The notes: generated by a model from the letters alone, not told the origin. A stretch of DNA of 59,426 nucleotides from Oscillospiraceae bacterium Zagget12 (GCA_001941225.1 MSHM01000043.1:1-59426), one strand, 5' to 3'. Positions 21,755-32,001 are shown, counted from the first letter of the stretch. Made by a program: numbers and translations.

Positions 21755-22279
21755 TCAATTTTGAATCAGCTCTTTTTTCAGATTTTCCAATTCTGTTTTT
21801 ATGCCCATATCAATACGAACACCGTCGGTTTCTATTATAATACCGCCCAAGCATTTTTCATCTATGCGTTTTTTCAGCACGACCCTTCCGCCTGTTTTCC
21901 TCTCGAGTTTTTTTGTCAGCTTATCTTCGTTTGGCTTGCTCAAAGGCTTTGCGGTGGTGACCTTCACAATCCTTATATTGTTATCCGCGTTATAGCGTCT
22001 TTCGTATTCCTTAAAACATTCGTCAATGCGGTGCGCCATTCTCTTTTCGCAAAGGAGCCTCAGAAAATTCAGCGTGTATATGTGTACTCTGCCGCCAAAA
22101 TCGTGAGTGAGAATATCCGTTATCTCGCCTTTTTTAATTCGCGGCGAATCAAGTATTTTTACATAACCGCTGTTTTTTTCAAAAAGCGCCGTCACGCTTT
22201 TCATATCGCGCATTATATCCTCCGCCGCGCCCTCCTCCTTTGCAAGAGAATACAGCGCCGCGCCGTATTTTTTCGCCAT
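21755..22279 (-). CDS. atpH: ATP synthase F1 subunit delta
   Basis: Peripheral-stalk subunit joining b to the top of F1. 174 residues from the preferred ATG at 22279 (MAKKYGAALYSLAKEE). A GTG at 22288 is in frame, but the AGGTG ribosome site, which overlaps the atpF stop, is spaced for the ATG. The C-terminal motif GGIIIETDGVRIDMGIKTELENL is characteristic of OSCP/delta. Confidence 0.95.
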   Translation of the reverse strand: MAKKYGAALYSLAKEEGAAEDIMRDMKSVTALFEKNSGYVKILDSPRIKKGEITDILTHDFGGRVHIYTLNFLRLLCEKRMAHRIDECFKEYERRYNADNNIRIVKVTTAKPLSKPNEDKLTKKLERKTGGRVVLKKRIDEKCLGGIIIETDGVRIDMGIKTELENLKKELIQN

Positions 22280-22288
22280 ACTTGTCAC

Positions 22289-22783
22289 CTAAATTCTGTC
22301 TATCAAATCGGAAATCAATTTTTCATCGTCATCTTCGCCAAATCTCTTGCCGATAAGCTTTTCCGCAATGTCCGCAGCCATTTTTGCAATGTCGGCTCTC
22401 GCCTCGTTTACTGCGTTTTTCTTATCGCGTTCTGCCTGTTTCCGCGATTTTTCCATTATATGCCTTGCCTTGTCCGACGCCTCGGTCACAATGCTGTCCG
22501 AGCGTCTGTCAGCCGTTTCCAGAGCTGTTTTTATTATTCCGTCCGCCTCGGCTTTTGCCGATAGGAGCTTTCCCTCATATTCGGCTTTCATATTCTCCGC
22601 TTTACTTTCCGCAATGCCGGCGGCTTTATATGAGTCCTCTATTTCCGCGGCGCGCTCGGCAAGCATTTTATTTACAGGCTTAAAGAGAAATTTTTTTAAA
22701 AGCAAAAACAGAATGATAAGGTTTGCCCATGTGAAAATCATTGTCCATATGTCAATGGACACAAACGGTAAATATTCCTCCAT
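22289..22783 (-). CDS. atpF: ATP synthase Fo subunit b
   Basis: Peripheral-stalk subunit. 164 residues from ATG 22783: a short N-terminal segment, one membrane helix (about 12-32, IWTMIFTWANLIILFLLLKK), then a long charged amphipathic helix that dimerises. An in-frame start at 22897 would add 38 residues overlapping atpE and is rejected. A GGAAAGGA site precedes the chosen ATG, and the MEEYLPFVSIDIWTMIF start fits the family. Its stop directly abuts the atpH start region. Confidence 0.95.
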   Translation of the reverse strand: MEEYLPFVSIDIWTMIFTWANLIILFLLLKKFLFKPVNKMLAERAAEIEDSYKAAGIAESKAENMKAEYEGKLLSAKAEADGIIKTALETADRRSDSIVTEASDKARHIMEKSRKQAERDKKNAVNEARADIAKMAADIAEKLIGKRFGEDDDEKLISDLIDRI

Positions 22784-22805
22784 TTCCGTCAATCCTTTCC
22801 GAGAT

Positions 22806-23087
<282 letters not shown>

Positions 23088-23812
23088 CTATTCTCCCGCG
23101 CCCTGCACAAATACCATTGTCAGCATACATATAATATACGTCTGCAAAAAGCTTGTGAACAAATCGAAATATACCGACAGCACAGCCGGCAATCCAACCT
23201 GAAAAATCGGTATCGACGCAAAAAAATCATTCGGTATCCGCGAAAATACCGCCGCGCTCAGGCTCGCCAGTCCGCCGTACACCAAAGAGGTTATAACCAG
23301 CCCCGCCGCGATATTGCCGAAGTGACGAAACGTCATACTTACCGGATTTGCTATTTCGCTTATTATGTTCAGCGGCGTTATAAACGGCACAGGCTCGGTA
23401 AATGATTTAAGCCACCCGAAAACGCCGTGATTTTTTATATTGTTTGCTTGAATTAACAGAAACGTGACTACAGTCCACGCGAGAATAACGCTTAAATCCG
23501 CCGTTATCGGGCGCATACCCGTAAGCGCGGACAGACTTCCGACAATGGAAAACAAAAACAGTGTCCCGATATACGGCGCAAATCCCATATACCTCTCTCC
23601 CATAACGTCCGTTACCATACCGTAGAGCATATCGATTAATTTTTCGAGCGCAAGCTGTTTTTTTTTGAGGGATTTCTCCGCTTAAGTCCGTGAGTGAGCC
23701 ATATCGACGCCGCGACAAGCGCAGCCATAATAATCCACATATTCACTATGCTTTCGGATACCTTAATACCTCCGAAAATCGGTATTGTGAATATAACCTT
23801 AGGTCCGTTCAT
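23088..23812 (-). CDS. atpB: ATP synthase Fo subunit a, frame interrupted at a nine-A run
   Basis: Stator subunit forming the ion half-channels. The first part (ATG 23812, overlapping atpI by 14 bases) encodes MNGPKVIFTIPIFGGIKVSE, a membrane helix and KRRNPSKK. The frame then meets A9 (plus-strand T9 at 23658-23666) and stops at 23636. One frame over, the sequence continues as QLALEKLIDMLYGMV and through the rest of subunit a, including the essential Arg in MTFRHFGNIAAGL, to 23088. Seven or ten A's would restore one frame. Either the assembly has a homopolymer error, the gene is broken, or -1 frameshifting or transcript slippage is used. The rest of the gene is intact and the operon is complete. 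Confidence 0.93.
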
Positions 23813-24185
23813 CGTCCGATTTCCTTTCCTTGTTTCTTACGGCATTTAATATGAATATGGCAATCTGCGGAAAAATCAGTGGAATTATCACGCATACGTA
23901 GTTTAGATAGCTCACCTTCATCGCCCATACCACCGCGGCGGCGATTATCGCAAGGCGTCCGATATACCCGAATCCCATAAGTCCCGCCGCGCCGCGTTCG
24001 GCGGACACGCATTTCTCAAGGATAATTCCCATAAGCGCGAAATTAATTATCGCGGCGGCGCAGCCTAAAAGCGTTCCCAGCACTGCCGCGTATCCGAAAT
24101 ACCCCGCGGGAACGGTAATCAAAATCTGCAAAATTCCGAGAACACCCGTAAAAACAGCGATGTTTCTTATTTCCCTTATCAGCAT
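23799..24185 (-). CDS. atpI: ATP synthase subunit I
   Basis: A 128-residue protein with four predicted membrane helices (about 10-30, 33-53, 72-92, 95-115) and a charged C-terminus (RNKERKSDDERT). Family members assist Mg2+ supply or c-ring assembly. As the first gene of the atp operon, with AGGAG before the ATG, the position is diagnostic even though sequence similarity in this family is weak. Its last codons overlap the start of atpB. Confidence 0.85.
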   Translation of the reverse strand: MLIREIRNIAVFTGVLGILQILITVPAGYFGYAAVLGTLLGCAAAIINFALMGIILEKCVSAERGAAGLMGFGYIGRLAIIAAAVVWAMKVSYLNYVCVIIPLIFPQIAIFILNAVRNKERKSDDERT

Positions 24186-24264
24186 TTATCTCCTGCGCCT
24201 CCGCTCTGTGTTTTTTGGCTTAGCGGATTTATTTTCTCTCCTTTTGCAAAAAATTATTAGTGAA

Positions 24265-25941
24265 TTAAAATATTTTTAATGAAAAATTATATACGTCATT
24301 CGCCGTAAAGTTAAAATCAACCGCCGTAATAATGGACACACCTCCGTTATGCTCGCGGTGTTCATATGTTTTAATTTCAATATCGCATACGTTTTCGGTT
24401 ATTAATCTGCCGATTATGTTTCCGTCCCGCATTATTTTTACCTCGTTGTTTTCGGCAAAAGCCTTATGACGCGTGATAAAGCGTTCCGTTATTTCAGTCC
24501 GCTTATCAAGGACAAATTTATCACTCAGCAGAATTTCATTTGAGGCGCATTTGACCTGTCTTGCACATTCTCTTAAAACATCATTGCCGTAAGCGCCGCT
24601 TATATCCGCGCGCGCCTCGTTTCCGTCGGCAAAAAAACCGTTCGCGCGGTATGTGCCGCCCGTTTTCTGCTCGCCGCCGTTTATCAGCGGCACGCCGTGT
24701 CCCATTGAGCGCGTACAAAATATATCATATCTACCCTCCGAAAAATACTCCGAGGTATATTCGCCCGCGCCGATGTCGCAAAGTATAACCGAGCCGTTCT
24801 TCACGGCTATAATATTTCCGACATCGTTATGATTATGCGGCTCGCCGTTATTTCCCGCCTTAAGCACAACGCTCATTTCACCGCCGCGAAGGAGCGCCCA
24901 CTGTGCCTCGGGCAATACGGCGTTTTCCTTTTCTTCCTTGAACACGCTTGTATCGGTCCACGCTATATCGCGTACCGCCTTGCACCATCTTCCGCAATCA
25001 TCGCCGGAAAACCGCGCTATGTGCCCGATTCCCGCTGTGCCTGCGCCGTAGGTTCTGTTTAAATAGCAGGACAATCCCGCGTAAAGCTTATCGCGCTCAT
25101 AGCCGTCGGAAAAGCTTATTGTGATACCATCGGATATACAGCATTTGTGTCCAAAATCCGCCATTTTTTTAAGCATATCAAAATCAGCGGGATAATCCTC
25201 GCCGAAACGCTGTCTGTACAAATCCAGAAATGCCGTAAAATACATCATTCCGTAATTCCAGTAATACAATCCCTCAAGGCAGGCGCCGTCCGCGCCAAAG
25301 CCTGCGATATAGCTGTCAAAGGTCGGCTTTAAGCTGTCGGTCACGCTTTTTAAATCATTATTGTCCTCAATAAGATACAGCGCCGTCATACCCACGCAGC
25401 CGCCGCATACCGCGCACCAGTTGCTCTCCATACTTTCCCAAGCATATGGATTTTTGCGGCTTACAAACGGATTCAGCACGCGCCTTTTGACCTCTCCGAT
25501 ACATCTTTCCTCGATTTCCTCCGATGTTTTTCCGTGCAATAGTGAAAGGATTTCCGTAAGCGTCTGAGCCGTTTCCGCCGCAAACAGGTCTATTGTTTCC
25601 GCGAACATATCGCCTCCGAGATGCGCCGGCAGCGCCCAAGTAAGCTCATTACATACCGCCCACATAACATTTTCAAGCCGGATGAGCGCGCCGTCCTCGC
25701 CAAGCCACGCCTTAAGCGCGAAATCGCGCAAAACGGAGCGTCGGTGAAAATATTCATTCTCATACGCGAGTCTGTTTCCGCTTACAAAGTATTCCTTAAA
25801 CGAGGAAAAGGACAGTTCCCTTGCGGGGCTGTCCTTGTACATTTCATATTCGCCGTCAAGCTGCGAAAGATACTCTCTCGCGTATTCTCCGCCGGACGAC
25901 AAAAAATTTTTATTTGATAAATTACTTTTAAATATCCGCAT
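24265..25941 (-). CDS. Heparinase II/III-like protein
   Basis: A 558-residue protein with an alpha/alpha-toroid N-terminal region (to about 330) and a beta-sandwich C-terminal domain containing the heparinase II/III motif GEPHNHNDVGNII (about residue 368). In this fold such His residues take part in lyase catalysis. There is no signal peptide, so a cytoplasmic enzyme acting on imported uronic-acid oligosaccharides is likely. The exact substrate cannot be named. It would fit with the KDG kinase elsewhere in the window. A GAGGT site precedes the ATG. It is transcribed alone from a clear promoter. Confidence 0.8.
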   Translation of the reverse strand: MRIFKSNLSNKNFLSSGGEYAREYLSQLDGEYEMYKDSPARELSFSSFKEYFVSGNRLAYENEYFHRRSVLRDFALKAWLGEDGALIRLENVMWAVCNELTWALPAHLGGDMFAETIDLFAAETAQTLTEILSLLHGKTSEEIEERCIGEVKRRVLNPFVSRKNPYAWESMESNWCAVCGGCVGMTALYLIEDNNDLKSVTDSLKPTFDSYIAGFGADGACLEGLYYWNYGMMYFTAFLDLYRQRFGEDYPADFDMLKKMADFGHKCCISDGITISFSDGYERDKLYAGLSCYLNRTYGAGTAGIGHIARFSGDDCGRWCKAVRDIAWTDTSVFKEEKENAVLPEAQWALLRGGEMSVVLKAGNNGEPHNHNDVGNIIAVKNGSVILCDIGAGEYTSEYFSEGRYDIFCTRSMGHGVPLINGGEQKTGGTYRANGFFADGNEARADISGAYGNDVLRECARQVKCASNEILLSDKFVLDKRTEITERFITRHKAFAENNEVKIMRDGNIIGRLITENVCDIEIKTYEHREHNGGVSIITAVDFNFTANDVYNFSLKIF

Positions 25942-25973
25942 ACGTATTACCTCTTTTTTATTGACTTACTGAT

Positions 25974-26002
25974 ATTATAACCGCTGCGGAATAAAAATGC
26001 AA
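25974..26002 (-). promoter_or_regulatory. Promoter of the heparinase-like gene
   Basis: On the minus strand TTGCAT (26002-25997), 17-base spacer, TATAAT (25979-25974), 33 bases before the start codon. Confidence 0.6.
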
Positions 26003-26023
26003 TAAATTAGCGCGTACATTTTA

Positions 26024-27397
26024 TCAAAGCTGCTGTTTCTTTTTAATATTAAGCATAAACACACACGCTATTGCCGCCGAAACAAATTCGGCTATGGGGA
26101 ATGTGAGCCATACCGTCCACGAATAATCCATAGAGCGCATCGCAAGCAGTGAAAATCCCCAAGCTACCGGAATAACAAACAAAAATTGTCTGCATACCGA
26201 TATTACAAGCGACGCGATACCGCTTTCAAGCGCCTGGAACACGCCCTGGAAGGCTATATTCAATCCCGCGAAAACAAAGCTCCACGAAATAATTCTCATT
26301 GCGCTTATGCAAATTTGCCGAGATTCTCCCGACAATCCGAATATGTTCGAAATAGGACCCGCGAAACATTCCATAGCTATAAGACCTATAACCATTATAA
26401 TCAGAGTGTAGCATATGCCGTACTTTATGCCGTCCCTGACTCTTTTCTTATCTCCCATTCCGTGATTGAAAGAAACTATCGGCGTTATCGCGTCCCTAAG
26501 TCCGAACGCCGCAAACAATATAAACTGCTGGAGCTTATAATACAATCCGTATGCCGTTACCATTGCCTCGTCTATTCTTACGAGAATTATATTAAGAGCA
26601 TACGTCATTACGGACATAAGCGCCTGTGCTATGATAGCCGGAAAGCCTATCGCGTATATTTCACCTATTATCTTCAGCGACGGTTTCATATACTTAACGC
26701 CGTTTTTCACTTCCTTATTGAATTTAATATGGAATATGAACGCCAATAGAGCCGACGCTATCTGACCTATAACGGTCGCGTAAGCGGCTCCGCGCACTCC
26801 CATTTCCGGCAAGCCTACCAAGCCGTAAATAAGAATCGGGTCGAGTATTATATTTATCACCGCACCGGCAACCTGCGCTATTGTGGAATACATAGAAAGT
26901 CCCGTTGCCTGGAGCATTTTCTCAAATACCGAGAAGAATACTATACCCATAGATATTATACAACATATTCTCAGGTAGCTGACTGCCATATCGAAAATCT
27001 CCGCGTTTGCCGTCTGCGTTCCTATGTAGGCTTTTACTCCGAAAATGCCGAATAAAAGGCATAGCGCGTAAATAACTATTCCCAAAAATATAGCGTTTCC
27101 CGCTACCTTCGCCGCCTTTTTCTTATTTCCCATACCAAGGCTTTTTGATAAAAGAGCGTTGGTTCCCACACCGGTGCCTATTCCGACGGCTACCATAAGC
27201 ATCTGTACCGGAAACGACAGCGTAAGTGCGTTCAATGCCGCCTCTCCGTTACCCGCCATATTTGAAACAAACGCGCTGTCCACAATATTATAAAACGCCT
27301 GCAATACCATTGATATAATCATAGGTATGCCTATGGACAGCATCAGCTTATTTACCGGCATTGTTCCCATTTTGTTGACAGTTTTTTCTTTCTCCAT
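26024..27397 (-). CDS. MATE-family multidrug/Na+ antiporter
   Basis: A 457-residue integral membrane protein with 12 predicted helices in two homologous halves. The first half opens with [29 protein letters not shown], the family's substrate-path helix, and contains [17 protein letters not shown]. It probably exports cationic or other small molecules at the expense of Na+ or H+. Substrates are not predictable. GGAGGT precedes the ATG. It lies downstream of abgT but is separated by a terminator. Confidence 0.93.
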   Translation of the reverse strand: MEKEKTVNKMGTMPVNKLMLSIGIPMIISMVLQAFYNIVDSAFVSNMAGNGEAALNALTLSFPVQMLMVAVGIGTGVGTNALLSKSLGMGNKKKAAKVAGNAIFLGIVIYALCLLFGIFGVKAYIGTQTANAEIFDMAVSYLRICCIISMGIVFFSVFEKMLQATGLSMYSTIAQVAGAVINIILDPILIYGLVGLPEMGVRGAAYATVIGQIASALLAFIFHIKFNKEVKNGVKYMKPSLKIIGEIYAIGFPAIIAQALMSVMTYALNIILVRIDEAMVTAYGLYYKLQQFILFAAFGLRDAITPIVSFNHGMGDKKRVRDGIKYGICYTLIIMVIGLIAMECFAGPISNIFGLSGESRQICISAMRIISWSFVFAGLNIAFQGVFQALESGIASLVISVCRQFLFVIPVAWGFSLLAMRSMDYSWTVWLTFPIAEFVSAAIACVFMLNIKKKQQL

Positions 27398-27443
27398 ATT
27401 TTACCTCCAAAGTGTAACAAATAACTATTTTTTCGCAAAAAAT

Positions 27444-27477
27444 AAAAGCGTAAATCCCAATCCGGACTTACGCTTTC
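27444..27477 (-). terminator. Terminator after abgT
   Basis: On the minus strand GAAAGCGTAAGTCC pairs with GGGATTTACGCTTTT around GGATT and is followed by ATTTTTT. It lies between abgT and the MATE gene. Confidence 0.8.
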
Positions 27478-27531
27478 ACTGCTCGATTGCAGTTATTATA
27501 CAATATTTTTTTGAAAAATGCAAGACTTTTT

Positions 27532-29085
27532 TTAAAATCCGAGAGGGATTTTAAACAGTATAAACAGCATCAGAAGTATTGTCCACGACACCATAAACAC
27601 GGCGGAATACGGCGCCATTACGCTCAGAAGATTTCCCATTGTAAACTCCGGCTTATACTTCCTCATATACATCAGAACCACTCCGGAATAGGTCATAAGC
27701 GGAGTTATGATATTTGTGGAGGAATCGGCAATTCTGTATGCCGCGGCGACAACGTCGGGCGTCATAGAGCTGTTTACCCTATACAGCATCGGCACAAATA
27801 TAGGTCCCAAAAGCATCCACTTCGCGCTCAGTCCTCCGACAAACAAATTGATAAACGCCGTTATCAAAATAAATCCGATTATAAGCAGTACGGGCATATT
27901 TGCCGCGCCTATCGCCTCAAGTCCCTTCGCGCCGATATAGGTTATATAGTTTCCTATATTCGTATACGTCAAAAGTGACAGGAAATTGTAGCAGAAAAAT
28001 GTCAGCACTATGGCATATCCCATTGTTCCGATTTGGTTCGACATAGCCTTTACCGCATCGGAGCTATTTTTGAATTTTCCTATCGCAAAGCCGTAGAAAA
28101 GTCCCGACAAAAAGAATATCAACGTTATGATAAGTATTATATTATCAAGGAACGGCGTCACTTCCTTTCCCGCCTCGTCAATATACGATTTGAGAGGTCC
28201 GAATCCAAGCGCCGCCGTGATTATAAGCGACAGCAAAAATCCCGCGCCCGCCCATAAAAGAGCCTTTTTTTCTTTCCTTGTCACCTCAAACGCTTTAATG
28301 TTTATATCGTCGGGTATAACATATTTCCGGCTCTCTAATTTCGGTTTTATGAATTTCAATGTTACAAATCCGCCTATAAGCACAAGCATAACCGTTGACG
28401 CCACCATAAAATAATAGTGCATCGTCATAGGATTTATCGTCTTGCCGAGATATGATACAAACGGAATATTCTGGCTTTGAGCGAACGCCTCGGCGTTGGT
28501 ACCTATTATCACGTCCACCACGGTCGCCGGTATGAGATTCGCGCTGAATCCCGCGCTTACTCCCGCGAACGCCGCCGCCATACCGATAAGCGGATTTTTG
28601 CCTATTCCGACGTATAAAAGTCCCGCCAGGGGTATCAGTATAATATATCCCGCGTCCGTGGCGATATTGCTCAAAATGCCTAAAAGTATCAGTACGAACG
28701 GCAGATATTTATCCGAAATATTCGCTCCGGCGCGTCTTATCAGTACGGACAAAAGTCCCGATTCCTCCGCGATACCGATTCCGAACATCACTATCAGAAT
28801 GGTTCCCACTATTCCGCCCGCGTAGGCGAGCCAGTTATCAAGAATGGCATTGGAGAATATCCATCTTATGTTCTCTGCGGTAAGCATATTCTTTATTTCG
28901 TAGCTTACGTCGGTGCCGTCGGCGGAGGTCATACCGAATGTTTTGCCGCCGAATACCGCTGTTATTAAAAGCACAATTATATATAACGCTATGAAAATCA
29001 TTACCGGATCGGGTATTTTACTGCCCGCCCTCTCTATAAACGACGGTTTACCGTCTTTTTTCTTTTTAGCTGAAATGATAATCAC
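27532..29085 (-). CDS. AbgT-family transporter
   Basis: A 517-residue membrane protein of the p-aminobenzoyl-glutamate transporter family. The family opening GSKIPDPVMIFIALYIIV is present, and around a dozen helices follow. Related proteins take up p-aminobenzoyl-glutamate or export sulfonamides. The start is uncertain. GTG at 29085 opens the frame, but a very strong site (AAAGGGAGTGAT) overlaps it and is correctly spaced only for an ATT codon at 29076. An in-frame TAG lies close upstream, so no ATG is available. No aminobenzoyl-glutamate hydrolase is adjacent. Confidence 0.9.
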   Translation of the reverse strand: MIIISAKKKKDGKPSFIERAGSKIPDPVMIFIALYIIVLLITAVFGGKTFGMTSADGTDVSYEIKNMLTAENIRWIFSNAILDNWLAYAGGIVGTILIVMFGIGIAEESGLLSVLIRRAGANISDKYLPFVLILLGILSNIATDAGYIILIPLAGLLYVGIGKNPLIGMAAAFAGVSAGFSANLIPATVVDVIIGTNAEAFAQSQNIPFVSYLGKTINPMTMHYYFMVASTVMLVLIGGFVTLKFIKPKLESRKYVIPDDINIKAFEVTRKEKKALLWAGAGFLLSLIITAALGFGPLKSYIDEAGKEVTPFLDNIILIITLIFFLSGLFYGFAIGKFKNSSDAVKAMSNQIGTMGYAIVLTFFCYNFLSLLTYTNIGNYITYIGAKGLEAIGAANMPVLLIIGFILITAFINLFVGGLSAKWMLLGPIFVPMLYRVNSSMTPDVVAAAYRIADSSTNIITPLMTYSGVVLMYMRKYKPEFTMGNLLSVMAPYSAVFMVSWTILLMLFILFKIPLGF

Positions 29086-29176
29086 TCCCTTTCGTATGTA
29101 CTATACCACAACGAGGCGCTCCGTTCAACGAACAATTTATTCCAGGCATTTAGCGAAAAATATTTCTGTTTAATTA

Positions 29177-29205
29177 TTGTACAAAAGCGATTTTTGTGAT
29201 ATAAT
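29177..29205 (+). promoter_or_regulatory. Promoter of the oleate-hydratase-like gene
   Basis: TTGTAC (29177-29182), 17-base spacer, TATAAT (29200-29205). The start codon is 53 bases downstream. Confidence 0.6.
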
Positions 29206-29258
29206 ATGGTTTAACGCAATATATGACAGAAAAATAATTAAATTTGGAGCGTGATACT

Positions 29259-30899
29259 ATGAAAAAGAGCGATTTGAAAAAAATTCTGATGATAAGCGCC
29301 GCCGTTACGGCAGCAGCAGCCGTGACAGCCATCGCGGTTTCAAAATACCGTAAAAGCAAGTCGCTGAAGGAGGAATACGCAAAAAGCGTTTCGCAAAAAA
29401 CGCATATATAACCGGCGGCGGAATTTCCGCGCTTGCCTCCGCGCTTTATCTTGTGCGCGACTGCGGCTTTGCTCCGTCAAACGTGCATATTTTCACTAAC
29501 ACTTCATACAATCACGGCAATGAGCAAACCGGATATATCTGCCGCAGGGGCAAAATCATAAGCGAGAAAAACAGTATGAATTTCTTTGACCTTATGAGCG
29601 AGGTAAATTCATTGGATATTCCGGATTTTACCGTATGCGATGAAATTCTTAACATTTACCGCGCCAATCCGCACTCAAGGAATATCACGTTTGTTGACAG
29701 CGATAAAAACGTCGTTGATATTTCAAATATAAGGATTGATAAATCCCACAGAAAAATCGTTATGCAGCTTATGCAGGCAAAGAAAAAAAATTTGGTCGGC
29801 ACGCCCGTTTGCGACGTGTTGCCGAGCGAGTTTTTTTGAGTCGCCGTTTTGGAAACTGCTTTCCGCGGCTTACGGATTTTCCCGAGAGTCGAGCGCGTAT
29901 GAGTTCGTAAACTGCATCGCGCATATGGACGATATGCTTTCCGGCACTCTTCCCGCCGACTTTGACAGACACGAGGAAATTATCGAGCCGCTTACGGAGC
30001 ATTTGAAAAAACTCGGAATCGATTTGCGCGAAAGGGCGGTTGTGACGGATATAGATTTTGAGGACGGAAAAGCCGACGCGGTTCATTTTACGGACAACGG
30101 CGTAAGAAAAACCGTCTACCTGAACGACGGCGACATATGTATATTCCCGACCGACGAGATGGCGGAGTGTGCGGCATACGGCAGCTTTAACGAGGCGCCG
30201 CCCAGGCTCTTCTCCGCGCCATACAGTCTTTGGGAAAGGCTTTCGGAAAAAAATCCCGCTTTCCAAAATCCGTCAAAATTATTTGATGATTTTGACGCGA
30301 ATATGTCGGAGGAGTTTACAATCACGCTTTCAAACAGACTTTTGCCGGAGCTTATCGACAAGGTTACCTGCGGCGCGCTCGGCAGTGACGGAGTTATCGT
30401 TTTGGACAACTCAAGCTGGAAACTTACGATATGCGCCGTGCCGAGCACGCATTTCAAAAATCAAAGCGAGGACATCGCCGTAATATGGGGCTGCGCGTCG
30501 CATTTTGACCGCGACGGTGAGCGGTGCGGCAAACCGATGACGGAGTGCAGCGGCGCGGAGATATTATACGAGCTTGTTTCCTGTTTCAACCTTGACGACG
30601 CGTGGGACGACATCAGAGAAACGGTTATAAACGTGATTCCATGCCATAAAAAATACGACAAGTCCCTGTTTGCTCCCGTTGATTCAAAGCTTGAAATAAT
30701 CCCGACCGGCATAGAGAACTTCGCGGTATCCGGCGACTTTGCGGACAGCGACAAGGGCACGGTTTTCTCCGAGGAATATGCCGTTTCCACGGCGCGCACC
30801 GCGGCATACAGGCTGATGAACTCCAACAAAAAAATATTCGAGCCGAAAAAGATGTCATATAAAAGTATAAAAAGATTTCTTAAAAATTTTCCTAAATAA
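29259..30899 (+). pseudogene. Oleate hydratase (MCRA)-like gene with two frameshifts
   Basis: Read through two frame changes, this encodes an FAD-binding protein with an N-terminal membrane helix (residues 9-27), the dinucleotide motif ITGGGISALASALYLVRDC, then IRIDKSHRKIVMQLM, PSEFFESPFWKLLSAAYGF and the long C-terminal part. That order matches oleate hydratases, which add water to unsaturated fatty acids. Frame 1 ends at 29411 because a run of six A's (29395-29400) is one short. Frame 2 ends at 29839 because T7 at 29831-29837 is one too long. The usual RGGREM catalytic segment appears as RRGKIIS, so even repaired the enzyme may be altered. It is either a decaying gene or holds two homopolymer errors. 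Confidence 0.75.
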
Positions 30900-31000
30900 G
30901 TAAATTTTTAAGGTTATTTTAAGGTTTGTATATTATACTGCCTACAGAATTAAAAATACTTGTATTTTAATTCAGCTAATTTTTTCATTTTTTTCTTCAT

Positions 31001-31042
31001 AATGAGAGACGCAGAGCGGCAAGCTCTGCGTTTCTCATTTTT
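31001..31042. terminator. Bidirectional terminator between the oleate-hydratase-like gene and GH43
   Basis: A long stem, AATGAGAGACGCAGAGC with GCTCTGCGTTTCTCATT (one mismatch), loop GGCAA, followed by TTTTT on the plus strand. Confidence 0.85.
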
Positions 31043-31053
31043 ATATGTCTGTA

Positions 31054-32001
31054 TTATATGTTCTTTTTTACCGGCTTACCAAATACCGGCAGTCCGTTCT
31101 CGTCGTAATCGAACGCCTTTGCTCTCGCGTGGCGGTTATTATCCTGCAGCGGGTCGCCGTCAACCTCTTTATAATTTCTGCTGTGATATATAAGAACGTC
31201 CTTTCCGTTATCGCTTGTAAAGCAGTTATGTCCCGGACCGTACTGCTCGTTTTCCTCGCAGGTCATAAACACCGGTCTGTCGCTCTTATGCCACGAAATT
31301 CTGTCCATAAGGTCGCTGTCGGCGTCCGCCCAAAGCATACCCATACAGTATCTCCAGCTTGTATCGGACGCGGAATATGTAACAATAACCTTTCCGTTTC
31401 TTATGAGTACGGCGGGTCCCTCGTTAACCTCAAAACCCTGTTTTTCCCAGTAATATTCCGGAGTTGTAAGCAGCATCGGCTTTGTGGCAAGCGTCCAGGG
31501 ATTTTTCATTTTTGCTATATACACATTCGAGGGGCCGTTCTCAACAAGTTTCTGCGCCCACAAAACATATTGCACGCCCTTATGCACGAATGTGGTCATA
31601 TCAAGCGAAAAGCTTTCTATGCCGACATCGATTCTGCCTATTTCTATCCATTTTCTGGTAATCGGATTTTTGTCGCGGCACATAAGCACATAGGGTCTTA
31701 TCTGCCATATATCAATCGAGTCGCCGGCGGTGAAATATATATACCATGTATCGTCTATATAATGCAGCTCCGGCGCCCATATATGCGAGCCCATCTCACC
31801 GGTGGTATGCTTTTTCCATACGACATACGAATCGGCGGTCAAAAGCTCGTTAAGCGTTTTGGCGCGTCTTATCTCTATACAATCATACTGCGGCATTGTT
31901 CCGGTAAAATAATAATATCCGTCCGTATGCTTATACACAAAAGGGTCCGCCCGCTGATATACAAGCGGGTTGTTATACTCAATTTCCTTATCCTTATCCA
32001 T
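31054..32001 (-). CDS. Glycoside hydrolase family 43, probable alpha-L-arabinofuranosidase or beta-xylosidase
   Basis: A single-domain five-bladed propeller enzyme of 315 residues without a signal peptide. The three catalytic acids are visible: base Asp19 in YQRADPFVYK, Asp134 in ESFSLDMTTF, and acid Glu194 in FEVNEGPAVL. It acts inside the cell on short arabinose- or xylose-containing oligosaccharides. The start ATG at 32001 follows AAAGG. A TTG at 32019 is in frame but has no ribosome site. It lies 65 bases after the polysaccharide deacetylase gene on the same strand. Confidence 0.9.
   Translation of the reverse strand: MDKDKEIEYNNPLVYQRADPFVYKHTDGYYYFTGTMPQYDCIEIRRAKTLNELLTADSYVVWKKHTTGEMGSHIWAPELHYIDDTWYIYFTAGDSIDIWQIRPYVLMCRDKNPITRKWIEIGRIDVGIESFSLDMTTFVHKGVQYVLWAQKLVENGPSNVYIAKMKNPWTLATKPMLLTTPEYYWEKQGFEVNEGPAVLIRNGKVIVTYSASDTSWRYCMGMLWADADSDLMDRISWHKSDRPVFMTCEENEQYGPGHNCFTSDNGKDVLIYHSRNYKEVDGDPLQDNNRHARAKAFDYDENGLPVFGKPVKKNI

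Noticed and set aside
23088-23630. A separate gene starting at the ATG at 23630
   Set aside because: It would lack the N-terminal helix of subunit a, which is encoded directly upstream in another frame. The frameshift explanation accounts for both parts.
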